From positions 1-64,000 of the forward strand of contig JAQYUZ010000019.1 in the NCBI GenBank assembly GCA_033819885.1: a stretch of 64,000 nt of DNA, written 5' to 3'. The position numbers were made by a program, and so were the translations under genes. Of the stretch, positions 21,901 through 33,077 are shown one piece after another. Under the pieces are notes generated by a model. The model was not told the origin of the DNA and did not search any database. It worked only from the letters and a program-made list of their open reading frames with translations. How positions within the stretch are numbered: position 1 is the stretch's first letter; each line of letters starts with the position of its first letter. This stretch comes from Microbotryomycetes sp. JL201 (Eukaryota > Basidiomycota > Microbotryomycetes).

Positions 21901-22966
21901 GGTGCAGGAGCAGTCTGAGCAACGCAATGTCAACGAGAACGCTGGAAACAGGGCGGTTCGGAATGCTGAGATTGACACGAATACCGATGCTGCGCCCGAG
22001 GCGACGTCGGCAGCAGCGGCTGCTGCTGCTGCTGCTGCATCTTCTCCAACGCAGTCCGTCTCTAGCGACACTTACACGGCACAGGTTGTCGTTACATTGA
22101 AACAGCAACACGAACAAGTATCAAACCTCCGTCACGAGATCGGAGTGCTCCGTCAAGTTTACCTCGACTTTGCATCGCAGACAAAAGACATGATCAACCA
22201 CGTCAGAGTTCAATCGTCACAGGTTCACAAGATTGCAGCTTCAAAGCTGAGCAAGGATCGATCGTTTGTAGAAGCTGGCACGACAAAGCTTGATACGGAC
22301 TCGACCGAGCTCGTCGTCAAAGTTGACGAATTGTCAGACACGATCGAAGCGATTCGTGCAGACACTGTTCGAGGCATTCGAGCTCGACCGAGTCAATTGA
22401 GTGAGCTCAAAACCCAATTAAACAAACTGGACAAGACAAGAGTCGACTTGTCCGAATGGTTGGGTGTTGTCAAACCGAAATGGCAAGAATTGTGGTCGAA
22501 CGAGTTGGCAAAGGTTCTCGGTGAACAAGAGCGAGTTCAAACGCAAGAAACTTTGTTGAACGATCTCGCTGTCGATTTGGACGACGTGAGGGACGTTTTG
22601 GGCAAGGTCGAGATTGTTTCAAAACAGGTCAAGACGAGTCGAGTCTCGAGTTCGACGGTCGGACCGACGTACGGCGCCGGCACGTCGCCTGATCCAGAGC
22701 GAGACGATGAACAACAGTCTTTGAACAGAGAAGGTGTCTTGTTACAAGTTCAAAGTCTTAAACCAGATCCGACAAAACGATTAGAAGCGATCGAAAAGGC
22801 AGAACGTCAACGTCAACTCGAACTCGCTTCCAGGACGGACGAGTTTGAACAAGAATTATCGGGTTTTGTGCAACAGAACAAATTGAAAAAGAGTGGTGGG
22901 ATTGAAGAGACGGAAAGGAGGAGACAGGCGCAGAATCAGCAGACGCTCAAGGCCATGTTTTCGTGA
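18908..22966 (+). CDS. BUD6: Bud6/Aip3 actin-interacting polarity protein, 1240 aa, six exons
   Basis: Cortical polarity factor that binds actin and formin and helps nucleate actin cables. Exons: 18908-19078, 19143-19188, 19257-19301, 19386-19506, 19568-21561 and 21621-22966; together 1241 codons in frame. Seen: the conserved N-terminal block split over three exons (TITRLLVATKQLLEG, AKWSRGEVTEENISDIYVKL, then LPKVRQIIIGLLHGLREKQR), a long Ser-rich middle, and the AIP3 core starting at ISIFLQIGRDVKKVKL and VEQVKAHIDNGLASLTQEMK, followed by coiled coil to the end. The last intron ends in AAG rather than CAG or TAG, supported by LSLNID joining to VEQVK. A run of ten Ala sits near the middle of the last exon. 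The start at 18908 is chosen because the same frame has a stop upstream; another leader exon is possible. Confidence 0.92.
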
Positions 22967-23149
22967 TCGTGAGCGCACAATGGTGCGATCGTCATCTTGA
23001 TTAGTTGTCGTGCGTGTTGTTGTACTTTGGCGAGTTCCCGAGTCCAATGCAAAAGGATCGATTACAAGCAGGTGGAAGCTACCTACTCAACAAGACTGGT
23101 GATGACAACACGATCCAAAGACAACCATACCACCTGGAAGAGACTTTCT

Positions 23150-25252
23150 CTAGTGACGGACGAGGAGACGACTCGTTCTCCTGACGCGCGCCATCCTCAC
23201 CTGTCGCTTGATTGAAGCGCCACCAATATGTCGTGTCATTGCTCGCGGAGCGATGGCGACCGGCTCGGACAACGTTCCTGCGTTGCCGAGCTCGTTCATG
23301 ACGAGGTTGGACTCGCCTGTCCTGGCGAAACCGACTAGCGGTGAAGGCACAGCCTTCAGAGGCAGGACAGGTGAAGCTTCAAGTTGTCGAACAGGTTCAA
23401 CGACGAGTCGTTTCGTGAATTGAACAATGTGGCGACGTCGTCGAGGAGTGGAAGGAGTGTGGCTGCGCTTGATGCGCTTTGGTGTTGCAGTGACAATCTG
23501 ATCGTCTCGACATTCTGTTCCAGGGGCGACTGAGCCCATGTAGGTGCAAGTACCGTCGCCACACAGAGACCAAGTCGTCAGGCTGTCGCACCGCAAGTAT
23601 GCCAAATCAGGAGTGGACGTTGGCGCGGGCGCACTAGACGAGGTTGTCGAAGCACCGGATGAGCTGGCTCGTGTCGAGGTCACGCTGGCGGACGAAACGG
23701 AGCGGGTACTGGTCGACGAAGTGGCAAGGGAAGCAGACGAGGCAGTCGAAGCAGAAGACGGGGTCGAACTACCCGCCTTGCTCGTGGATGCTACGGAGGT
23801 GGCAGCTGACGATGCAGTCAAGGTAGCGCTGGAGTTAATGGACGATGCCTTTGAGGTGGAACTCGAAGACGACGTGCTCGTGGTTGACGCAGACGTTGCG
23901 CTCGAACGCGAGCTAGTCGTCGAAGGGCTTGTGGAGCTTGACGAACGAGTGGTGCTAGTTCTAGCGGTGGTGCTTGATCGCGAGGTTGTAACGACTCGCG
24001 ACGACGTGCTCGTTTTCGAGACAGTTGAAGTACGCGAAGTCGTTAATACCTTTGACGTCGTCGATGCCTTTGACGTTGTGGACGCTTTCGAAGTCGTTGA
24101 TACCTTTGACGTCGTCGATGCCTTTGACGTAGACGATAGTTTTGACGTTGTGCTCGACTTGGTCGTTGTCGTCGCCGATTTTGAGCTGGTCGTCGACTTT
24201 GAGGTAGAGCTAGCCGACGTCGAAGTTGACGCAAAGGATGTCGATGATGACGTGGAAGCTTTTGAGCTGGATGACAAAGTGGATGAGCCAGATGACGCCG
24301 ACAAGCCTGAAGCAGTCGAAGCAGAGCGTGAAGACGTGGCAGTGGCGGACGAACTGGTGGCGCTGCCCGTGGAAACGATTATTGTGCGGCTGCTGGTCTT
24401 TGTAACTGACGTTGCAGATGCCGGAACACTCGAAGAAGAGGCAGAGACAGCGCCAACGGGGACTGTGACGTCGCGATCCTGATCATACGGGCAATTATCC
24501 AGTACGGTCGGCTTTGAACTGCGCGTTGATGCTCCAAAGTATTGGACAGAAGGACCAGGATTCGGAAACACGACTTCTTGTCCTTCGACGGTGATGCAAG
24601 TATCGTCGGCAAACGTATTGGCGCGGAACAATGTTGGGCCAGTGTAGCTCGACGAGCTGCTTCCTTTAATGTCGACGATCGCGCAATTCATGTATTCTTC
24701 ACGGTTACCGATCAAGTTGAACCACGTCCATGCAAACGTTGCCTTTTTCACTGATGGCAAGCTGCTAGGAATTGGAACCGAGAACTGCAAGCCGATCGGG
24801 CAGCCTCCGATGATGCTGGCGACGACGGCGAACGTTTTGCCCTGATCGTAGGACACTGAGAATTGACAGCTACCACCACCATGGACAGCCGTGCCGTCGA
24901 GCGTCACGTTGAACGTTTTGCCAGCCTCGAGCGTGGCGACAGAATTGAGTGTGGAGTAGGCGCTTGGCGTGTTGTAACCTTTGCATGGGTAGTTTGAGCC
25001 ATCGGCCAAAAGAGGTGATGTCACTGTGTGCACGTATGATGAGAAGCTGTTTCTGGTAATGAAGTACAGAGCCGTCGCCGCCTGCTGCTTACTTGAATAG
25101 TCGATCATCGATTCTGGCGTCTGAGGGTCAAACTTTGATCTGATGGGAGGGGGGTAGAACATTTGGATGTGCGCCTGCACAGTGGCAGCCAGGTAGCTGG
25201 CCAGCAGCGCGCAGACTGCCAAGCCAGGGCGAGAGTGTCGAGCAGCGGGCAT
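23150..25252 (-). CDS. Secreted LPMO-like protein with Ser/Thr-rich repeat region, 677 aa
   Basis: A signal peptide ends at about residue 27 (LAATVQA), leaving a histidine as the mature N-terminus, as needed for the copper-binding histidine brace of lytic polysaccharide monooxygenases. The second brace His would be in GTAVHGGGSCQFSVSYDQGK; FAWTWFNLIGNREEYMNCA and the PLLADGSNYPCKGY block are also typical of fungal LPMO-like proteins. I cannot fix the AA family, nor claim activity. Exons are 25093-25252 and 23150-25023; the 69-nt intron is a multiple of three and open, so an unspliced reading looks intact, but splicing restores IDYSMTSPLL. A long Ser/Thr-rich part with hexapeptide repeats, probably O-mannosylated, leads to a small Cys-containing module (SLTTWSLCGDGTCTYMGS) and a basic tail. 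I see no clear GPI-anchor signal. Confidence 0.8.
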   Translation of the reverse strand: MPAARHSRPGLAVCALLASYLAATVQAHIQMFYPPPIRSKFDPQTPESMIDYSSKQQAATALYFITRNSFSSYVHTVTSPLLADGSNYPCKGYNTPSAYSTLNSVATLEAGKTFNVTLDGTAVHGGGSCQFSVSYDQGKTFAVVASIIGGCPIGLQFSVPIPSSLPSVKKATFAWTWFNLIGNREEYMNCAIVDIKGSSSSSYTGPTLFRANTFADDTCITVEGQEVVFPNPGPSVQYFGASTRSSKPTVLDNCPYDQDRDVTVPVGAVSASSSSVPASATSVTKTSSRTIIVSTGSATSSSATATSSRSASTASGLSASSGSSTLSSSSKASTSSSTSFASTSTSASSTSKSTTSSKSATTTTKSSTTSKLSSTSKASTTSKVSTTSKASTTSKASTTSKVLTTSRTSTVSKTSTSSRVVTTSRSSTTARTSTTRSSSSTSPSTTSSRSSATSASTTSTSSSSSTSKASSINSSATLTASSAATSVASTSKAGSSTPSSASTASSASLATSSTSTRSVSSASVTSTRASSSGASTTSSSAPAPTSTPDLAYLRCDSLTTWSLCGDGTCTYMGSVAPGTECRDDQIVTATPKRIKRSHTPSTPRRRRHIVQFTKRLVVEPVRQLEASPVLPLKAVPSPLVGFARTGESNLVMNELGNAGTLSEPVAIAPRAMTRHIGGASIKRQVRMARVRRTSRLLVRH
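24038..24150 (-). repeat. 18-bp tandem repeats coding for Ser-Thr-Thr-Ser-Lys hexapeptides
   Basis: Five to six imperfect 18-bp units encode STTSKA or STTSKV on the minus strand, inside the Ser/Thr-rich part of the LPMO-like protein. The plus strand is open across the whole low-complexity region because of the repeat's base pattern, not because it is a gene. Confidence 0.8.
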
Positions 25253-25934
25253 GTTGAGTGATGACGTGTGGCGCTGAACGACGAGGGATAGGCAGGCGGA
25301 GAGAGCGATGATTCAGGAGACCGGCCCTGCTTGATACCAAACAAGTTGTCTGAAAATGTTGTGCGGAGGCTGCAGAGCAAAGGCTCGGTGCAGGAGAGCG
25401 GGCTAAGAGTTGCGGACGCTGGGAAGTGGCGTTCGCGGGACAAGGTGCGACGCAGAAGAGTGAGAGGAGAGATGTGCACTCGATCAACGAGAATGAACAC
25501 GGCTCTGTAGGGAGGTGCGGCGGCGGTTGAAAGAGATAAAGGTGAAGAGAAAAAGGCCGTGCGCAGCGAGAACCAACCCGTTTTGGCGAGCAAACTGGCG
25601 CGGGCAGCAGATATCAGAACCGCAGCAATTCGGCGTCGCACATCGCTGGAACGCCCTTCGAGCTCACCTGTGCCATGCGTCATTGCAGGACCCAGCCGTT
25701 CGGTTGCAGAGCGTAGACAAGTCGTTCAACAAGAATTGTCTCACTTTGATGGAATCTGTGAGTCAGTCCTGGAGAGGTCGGGCGATGTAAGTTGCAGAAG
25801 CATAGACAGTGCTTTTGTGGATGTTTCCAAGTAAACAATCGACTGTGCTATTTTTGCCCACTCGGGCACCCGAGCGAGCGGCACGGTGTGGAGGTTGGTG
25901 AAAGCTTGCGCCGACCATTCGTCTCGCGACCAGC
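25253..25934. promoter_or_regulatory. Divergent intergenic region, 682 bp
   Basis: Lies between the start codons of the LPMO-like gene and the Apd1-like gene, so it holds both promoters. A plus-strand frame at 25559-25834 (about 91 codons) has protein-like composition but no ATG and no family I recognise. No other feature seen. Confidence 0.5.
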
Positions 25935-27122
25935 ATGCCTGTCGAAGCACGACCAGACATGCCGGCTGCGCACAAAGCCAAGCTCGTCGAGCACAGTGTT
26001 CCGCTGGAGAGTTTGGAGGATGCGTGCACTGGCTGTAGCGAGTTTGACGGCGACGACATCGATGGCTACCCGTCTGGGTTCGACATCGACATGGACTCTG
26101 TCATGCTGGGCTCTGTCAAGCCATACGGACGTGAGTCGTATCGTAATCCTTATCTTCGCCGCGACTGACGCGCACTTGCAGGTCAAATCTTGATCGCGAC
26201 CGGCAAGAAGAATTGGGAGCGCGAAGTGACAGACAGCGGCTTGCCGTCATACATCAAGCTCGCGTACGACGAGCGACCTTCAGTAAAGTCGTCGGGCGGC
26301 AACGACGGCGGCGGCGCTGGCTTTTTCAACAAGCTCACGTCCAGACTAAAGCGAGATGGACAATCCACGCCAAAAGAAGACGCCATTGAAGGCATCTTTG
26401 ATTCTGCGGCACAACTTGATCGAAATGGCGGCGGCATTGCTGACGCTCGGCTGTCGATTGTCTCGGCTTCGTTCCAGTCGTCATCCTTTGCTGATGCCGA
26501 GCAATCAATAATCGTGTTGCCCGATTTCAAGATCGTTCAAGGCGTCGCACAGACAAAAGATGCAGCTAATCACCTCGTAGAGCAATACTTGGACCCGACC
26601 ATCGGCCGAACAGGATTGCCAACACCACCGCTAGACTCTGGCCTCAAAAGCTGGCCGCTACCTTACTACGCATTAGTGCTAGTCTGCTCCCATAAACGAC
26701 GGGACAAGCGGTGTCACATTGCCGCGCCTTTGCTCGTCGAGCAGTTTCACAGACACCTGCACCGGCACGACATGGAGGTAGATGAGCGAGGCGACGATAT
26801 TCACTGCCCAGAAGACGCATCCATCGAGAGCTGGCCGGTGGACGGGCGCGACAACCGCTTTGACGAAGAATTGCAGGGCGTCAAGTCGAGCCAACGAGTC
26901 GGCCTATTCCACATTAGTCACATAGGCGGGCACCGCTACGCCGGCAACGTCATCATTTATCTACCAAACGGCGCTTCTGTGTGGTACGGACGCGTCACGC
27001 CAAAGGACGTTGGTCCGATTGTGGAAGCGACGATTCTCAAGGGCAAGATCATTCCAGAATTGCTCCGGGGTGGCATGGGTTTGGCAGGTAAACAAGGACC
27101 AGGTGGAGTGCTCAGTTGGTGA
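25935..27122 (+). CDS. Apd1-like (sucrase/ferredoxin-like) protein, 378 aa
   Basis: Member of the Apd1/Aim32 family, thioredoxin-fold proteins that carry a [2Fe-2S] cluster with two Cys and two His ligands; the yeast protein affects tolerance to oxidants and ions. Exons 25935-26130 and 26182-27122, joined through a 51-nt intron. Seen: an N-terminal CTGC motif, then in the C-terminal domain CSHKRRDKRCHIAAP and HISHIGGHRYAGNVIIYLP, which supply the C-x8-C and H-x3-H ligands expected in Apd1, and a WYGRVTPKDV block. Residues of about 100-200 contain a Gly-rich insertion. Start at MPVEARPDMPAA. Same direction as the potassium transporter, 515 bp upstream of it. Confidence 0.86.
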
Positions 27123-27637
27123 TGTGAACCATAGCGGGCGTTTCTTTGCAATGTTGTTGCTCACAAATCCCGAGTAAAGCTGAGATCAACTGGCTAGATG
27201 TATACGAAAACTGGAGGTGGCAAGGATGAGGGCTCTGTATGTGTGAGTCGACGAGTGGTCCAGCTCGATGGCTCTAAAGATGCTTGCACTTTGCACGTGT
27301 AAACGGCAGAAAGACTTGGGGAGGAGCGTGGTCAGCGCCAATTGGCGCACAGACGCCGACCTTGGGCGATTACCCGAAAGGCACGCTCATGAAACGATCG
27401 AAAATGAGAAAATCCACAAGGCGGGCTGTGCCCTGATCGACTGAGGCGTGTGGCGGGAGGCGGCGCACGCGCATGGGCCAAAAACCCTCTCGCGCGTGGA
27501 TAAAGATAGTGAGGGATTTCCACCCTATCGCCGCACCTCTCAAAGGAAAAGAAGAAAAATCTGGCTCGTGCACAAGTGAATCTCAGTCTTCTTCCTGTTG
27601 CCCTCCACTTCCGCGAAACTTTGACGCCGGGCAGACG
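27123..27637. promoter_or_regulatory. Intergenic region upstream of the potassium transporter gene
   Basis: 515 bp between the stop of the Apd1-like gene and the transporter start. The frame of the transporter is open upstream to about 27473, but that extension is not like the family. No repeat or RNA gene seen. Confidence 0.5.
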
Positions 27638-30461
27638 ATGCTCTGGTTCTCAAAGATGATCGAGCGCGACATCGAGTCGGCGGACGACGTGTCTGCGACG
27701 GAAGAGATGGAAAAGGCCGCCAGAAGCGCAAGGATCAAGCGCACTCTGGTCTTGGCAGGCATGTCGTGCGGTGTCATCTACGGTGATATTGGTACTTCGC
27801 CACTCTGTGAGTCGCCTCACGCCCAGGTTCTTGATGGTGTCGAGCGAGCAACCGCTTATCTCGGCTTCCTATCAGACGTTCTCAACGCCGTGTTTCCCAC
27901 GTCGGGACCAGTTCCATCGACAGAAGACGTGATTGGAGCTGTCAGCGCGTTAGTCGACGCTGTTTTCTGCCAACGTACATACTCAGGGCTCACCGCCAAT
28001 CCCTCATCTACAGCGTGTTATGGGCAATCACCATCATTCCATTGATCAAGTATGCATTCGTTGCACTCGAATTTGGCAATCCGGCGGGTGAAGGAGGCGA
28101 GTTTTGCAGAACGTGAGACATTGAACTAGAGCTGACGGCTGGACCACGTACAGGCCCCTTCGCCTTGTACGCCGCACTGTTCCCACCACCTGAGGAAACG
28201 GACAATCAGCGCACACTGACAACGCACACCACCATGAGTCGAGCCAACAAGATGCCGGGATCGCGCTTGATCGACCGCCTGTGGATCAAATATGGTCTCT
28301 TTGTCTGGGTCCTCTTTGCAGTTGCTCTGACTGTCAGCGACGGACTCCTGACTCCGGCAGTGTCGGTCACGAGCGCCGTCACAGGCATATCGGTTGCCGC
28401 TCCGTCTGTGGCTTCGTCCGTCGTGCCCATCTCGATCGCGATCCTCGTTGTCTTGTTCCTCGTTCAACCCTTTGGAACTCATCGCGTCGGCAGCACATTC
28501 GCTCCTATCGTCTTTTTCTGGCTCGGCCTGTGTGGCGTCCAAGGCATTGTCAATCTGACTCACTACCCAGCCATCTTTCGTGCCTTGGACCCTTCGCGCG
28601 CCGTCATGCTCTTTGTCAGAACAAAGAATTTTGACTTGCTTGCCGGTGTTCTTCTCGCCATCACGTGAGTGTGTTCCACTCAGGTCTAGGAGACAAGCCA
28701 GCTGAGGAAAACAATTTGTCCAGCGGTGTCGAAGCCTTGTTTGCCAACCTTGCTCAGTTCAGTAAAGCCAGCATCCGCCTCGCCTTCACATTCTGGGTAT
28801 ACCCTTGCCTCATCTTTGCCTACCTCGGTCAAGGAGCCAAACTTATTGTTGACGGTGAGAACGTGATCAAGAACGTCTTTTTTCAATCGATTCCCGGTGG
28901 CGTCGGTTCAGCACTGTGGTACATCACTTGGTTGTTCGCCGTCTTGGCAGCCGTTATTGCCTCCCAAGCCATGATCACAGCCACATTCTCGCTCGTGCAA
29001 CAACTCACCGGCTTGAAGGCGATGCCTCCTGTCAAGATTGTCCACACGGCCGACAACTATGAAGGACAGATTTATGTGCCCCTTGTCAACGTTCTTCTTC
29101 TCATCGGATGCGTGGGCTTGACTGGTTAGTCGCAACCTGGTACTCGCTTCTTCAAGGCATGCTGACTGTTGACTCTGGCAGCCGGTTTTGGAACGGATGT
29201 GGCACTCACAAACGCTTATGGCTTTGCCGTCTCTGGCGTCATGTTCATCACAACTTGTTTCATCTCCATCTCGCTCGTCTACATGAAGGGCCAGCCAGCC
29301 TGGTTTGGCGTCATCTTCTTCTTCGTGTCTGGTTTCTTCGACGCCATCTTTTTCGGTGCAGCCCTCAAAAAAGTACCTCATGGTGCGTGGTTTCCGCTGG
29401 GCTTGGCGGGTATCCTGTGCGCGTTCCTCTCGTTCTGGACTTGGGCCAAGCATCTCGAGAGCAAGTTTGACGCCACTCACCGCCATCGACTTAACGATGT
29501 CATGTCTCGCGTCGGAGTCGAACAAGAAGACCCTGAGGATGATGCACCTGTCGGCGACAAACACGAGACGTTGGCCGTCAAGGGTGCGCAACTGGCGCCA
29601 CGAGCATTCTCTTCAACATCCGTTCCGAGTTACAAGGCAATCGACCGTCCGACTCTGCTTGCGCGCTTGCCAGTCTTTGCGTTCTTTCACAACCAGTCGG
29701 CGAACACGCTCAGTGGCGCTCCTCACGCATTCAGCACATTCCTGAACACGTACCCCGCTTTGCCTGCCGTCATCGTCTTTTTCAACGTTAGAAGAGTCGG
29801 CGTACCTCACACGGAAGGAGAGGCACGATTCGTCGTGACTCGCGCGCGATCTTTTGAAGGCATGTCGACCTTTTCGGCCTTTGATTCTTCTTGGATCGCA
29901 GCACTGACCCTTCTTCGCTCACCAGGAATCTATTCTGCCACTCTTCGCTTGGGTTACCGCGACAAGATCGACCTGTCCAACATTGCACAACCGATCAGGG
30001 ACCGCATCGTTGCCATCGAGACACGCATAGGTGGCGCGGACTTGAATCAAAAGATCGCCACAATGGACGAGGCGATCGCTACTTCCGTCACTCACATGTA
30101 AGGAGCTCGCTCGAAACTCCCGCCACATTGAAACTGACAATCGTCTGTCTTTTTAGTCTGCCTAACTTTCACGTCAAGTCAGAACCGTCCGCGACAAACA
30201 ACAAGATTGCTCGATGTTAGTGCTCGTGTTGGCCATTTTTCACGTACGAGCATATCTCCTGATGCTTGCTCCCGTTCAGGCATCCGCAAGTTTGTGATCG
30301 AAGACGTCTTTAGGCGGATTCAACTTTTGTTCGACGATTACGACGCGTTCAAGTTTGGGAACGACGGGTGAGTCCAATCGAGTTGTCAGTCTACGATTTG
30401 ACTGAGGTAGTCCTGTCTGGTCAGCGATGTCTTGCGTATCGGTGTCTCGGCACCTTTGTAA
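27638..30461 (+). CDS. High-affinity potassium transporter, HAK/KUP family, 765 aa
   Basis: Plasma-membrane K+ uptake protein with about 12 membrane helices. Exons: 27638-27806, 27876-27948, 27987-28096, 28154-28664, 28724-29124, 29182-29859, 29926-30097, 30157-30215, 30280-30367 and 30425-30461; all phases match and the sum is 766 codons. Seen: the family signature GVIYGDIGTSPLY across the first junction, SLIYSVLWAITIIPLIKYAF, GPFALYAALFPP, AITGVEALFANLAQFSKASI, LTAGFGTDVALTNAYG, the cytosolic C-terminal domain and the terminal DVLRIGVSAPL. Introns 3 (28097-28153, GCGAGT) and 6 (29860-29925, GCATGT) have GC donors; intron 6 is also open and a multiple of three, so it can pass for coding. ATGs at 27656 or 27707 are possible starts. 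Homologous to Schwanniomyces and Neurospora HAK1. Confidence 0.96.
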
Positions 30462-30839
30462 AACGTGCGAGCTCGACGGCGTCACAAGTTCTAGGCTTTG
30501 GCGCAGGTTCAATGAGTAGATATCATAGACAACGCTTCCACTGCTCAACATAGAACAAGGGCTGGACGTTTGTAATACTATGCGCCGGTGCAAAGGAATA
30601 GACAATTTGATATCGGTTCGTGCACGAAGGGAAACCAGTCTTGGCCTTTACATTTTGATCAGGATCAGACACTCTCCCTCTAATTGAGCACGCTTTGTAC
30701 ATATTGGATTGCATTGCCAGTCTCCGGTCGAACGAGACCGATATATGTCATATTCTTTATTAGACCTTGAAGAGCCCCTCGTATCTCAGGCATACGATGT
30801 AACCTATAGATCAGAATGTGACTGATGAAAGTGAGAATG
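30462..30839. other. Convergent intergenic region
   Basis: 378 bp between the stop codons of the potassium transporter and the amino acid transporter, so it carries both 3' ends. No gene, repeat or RNA seen. Confidence 0.5.
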
Positions 30840-32813
30840 TCAGTTACGCTGTGACAGCCTCGAAAAAGTATCGTCAGCCAGCTCACAGCCTGTATTTGCG
30901 CAAGTGAACGGTTTCTTGATGGCGCCCGCGGCATAACTGTTGATGATTGATTGAATAGAGGCGTACGTCCCTGCCACGAAGAAGAACGCCCCGGTGATGA
31001 GGATAACGACATTGACGACAAACTCGATAGTCTGCCTCTTGCCCTTGAACTGCCGACCTCTGTTGAGGTCGAAGTAGCAAAAGGCCCAGAGAATATAGCC
31101 GAACCAGCTGTCAAACAGACTGCTAATCAACGCAAGCAGATCGTTGAAAAATGGAATGGCCTGTCGAAAGGAAAGTTAGCGTGGGAGTCCGAGACGTCTC
31201 CGCGTTTTGGGAGGCTGCTTGAGCTTTCCGCGCACCTGTCCAATGATGAACGAAATGACCCATCCGCAGAACACGACAGCAAGCCAAGTACCCCAGCCTT
31301 TGACAGTGTGACGAGTTCGATGCTTGCTTCCCTCTGGGAAGATTTGGAAAAAGATCGAGCGACTCGTGATCAAAGAGTAGAGCACACCAACGAGTAGGAT
31401 CGTCGGCATCGTCAAACCAGCTGCTGGCTTGGCAAATTTACTGATGAGCGATCCGTAACCCGGAGCAGTCGAAAATTGACCGGCATAGTGATAAACGACG
31501 GCGCCCGTCAGGGTAAACAAGAGAAACTCGAACAGCATCGACACAGCAAGAGCTTTCGGGAAATCCTCGGGTCGCTCCATGTCGCCCACGTAGGTAGGGA
31601 TGAGGGCGTGACCGATCCTGCCATCGTAAACGATTAGCCCTGAGCGCCGACTTATACCCGATTAGCCCCCAACTCACCAAGTGTACACAATGTTGAGCAG
31701 AGCGTTCATGCCTTGGACAAAAGTCGTACCTTCTGGCGCCCAGATAGAGATCTTGATTGAATCGCCAGGCTGTGCACCGTTCGGCAAACCTTGAACGCCA
31801 TGTCCCGAAATCACCAGAATAGTGCAAACAAACATGGTCGAAGAGGCAAGAACGCCAATGTACGCCATATGTTTCAACTCGCGAATGTTTGACGGAATGT
31901 ACATTATGACGCCAACGACAACGGCCCAAACGAGGGTGCATTCCGTTCCGCCTCGAATCGTTTGAATGGCGGTGGCGCCAGCATTCACATGAAGGCCCAT
32001 GATGAACCAGTTGTTGAGAGCCAAACCGACGAATGCAGCGTACCACGCCCAGCGAGATCCAGTCAAGGCAAAAGCTGCATCACAAATGTCGCGCACTTCG
32101 GGATGGGCCATGCAAAATCGCCACAGAACGTGTGAGGTATAGTAGGTCGAAACTCCGATGACGAGTGTGGCGATGACGCCGCCTGCCATGCCAAGAACGG
32201 CAAATGCGCTCGGAAATGCGAGAATAGCCCTGTGATGGCCCTTTGTTAGCCACATTGCTCGTCTCGGCCAGAAGTCTGGGCACTCACAGTACGACATATT
32301 CTGTCAAGAGAAGAAGTGTAGCTTGCACCCTGGGTACGCGCCATTCAAGTCAGTGAATTGCTGAATCCAAATGCGAACGCTGTTTTCATGCAATTCGGCC
32401 ACTGAAGCATTTCGGTCGACCGCCAGCTCGGCAATTTCCTTGTCAAGAAAGTATCCTGTCTGCGACAGAGCACGCCAAACAGAATGTGGAAACGACCTCC
32501 TCTCCCGGCCCGGCGATGGATCACGTCGCTGCCCCTTGGCAGCGACTGCGAGAAATGGGGCGACGGCGTCCCAATCCAAGCAAAAACACCAAAGTTCTTG
32601 TACGACGTACCATGTGAGCTTCTTCTCTGCAATCTGCATGTCACTGCTGCCATCGTCCCGAATGACTTGAGCCTCGGCCAACTCGCGCTCCTCCTTAGTC
32701 TTGAGTGAACGAACTTTCTGGAGATGAGCAAAATGGCTTCTGGGCGCTTCGACATCATGTTGATCAGACACAGAGGGTGCCGACCCTTGGTCGTCGTGCT
32801 TCTCGACAGACAT
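30840..32813 (-). CDS. Amino acid transporter, Aa_trans (AAAP) family
   Basis: Membrane amino acid/proton symporter of the family that includes Neurospora MTR. Clear exons: 32288-32300 (13 nt), 31678-32229, 31236-31617 and 30840-31160, all in phase. Seen: EYVVLAILAFPSAFAVLGMAGG over the micro-exon junction, YTWIGHALIPTYVGDMERPE over the next, then GSLISKFAKPAAGLTMPTIL and a last block GYILWAFCYFDLNRGRQF. About 11 hydrophobic helices. The N-terminal hydrophilic part starts at 32813 (MSVEKHDDQGSAP) and ends at KKLTW near 32600. The join between KKLTW and the 13-nt exon is not settled; one option uses an exon around 32350-32410 coding for CMKTAFAFGF and a GC donor. It is divergent from the next gene with 264 bp between starts. 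Substrate range cannot be read from sequence. Confidence 0.86.
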
Positions 32814-33077
32814 GGTCTACTCTATCGGGGGCGATTGAGCGGGCCGTTGAACAAAGGTGAAAGCACAAGTGGTTTGGCCGAAACTTTTCACGTCTCCCGC
32901 GACTCTTTTTCGCTTGATTCGCTTTTCGAACTGATTTCGCGCTCGATCGACTGCTGATGACCTGAATGAGGTGCTGATGAGCAGAACGAGCACGCCATTC
33001 GCCGTCTGGGGCCCGGGAGTGTCCCAAGAGGCAAATCGTTGATCGCGTGCCCCGCGAAACTATTTTTAGCTCGACGA

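Noticed and set aside
23544-24482. Long plus-strand open frame rich in Asp, Glu and Val
   Set aside because: It is the complement of the Ser/Thr-rich repeats of the LPMO-like gene; the composition follows from the repeat and there is no family motif.
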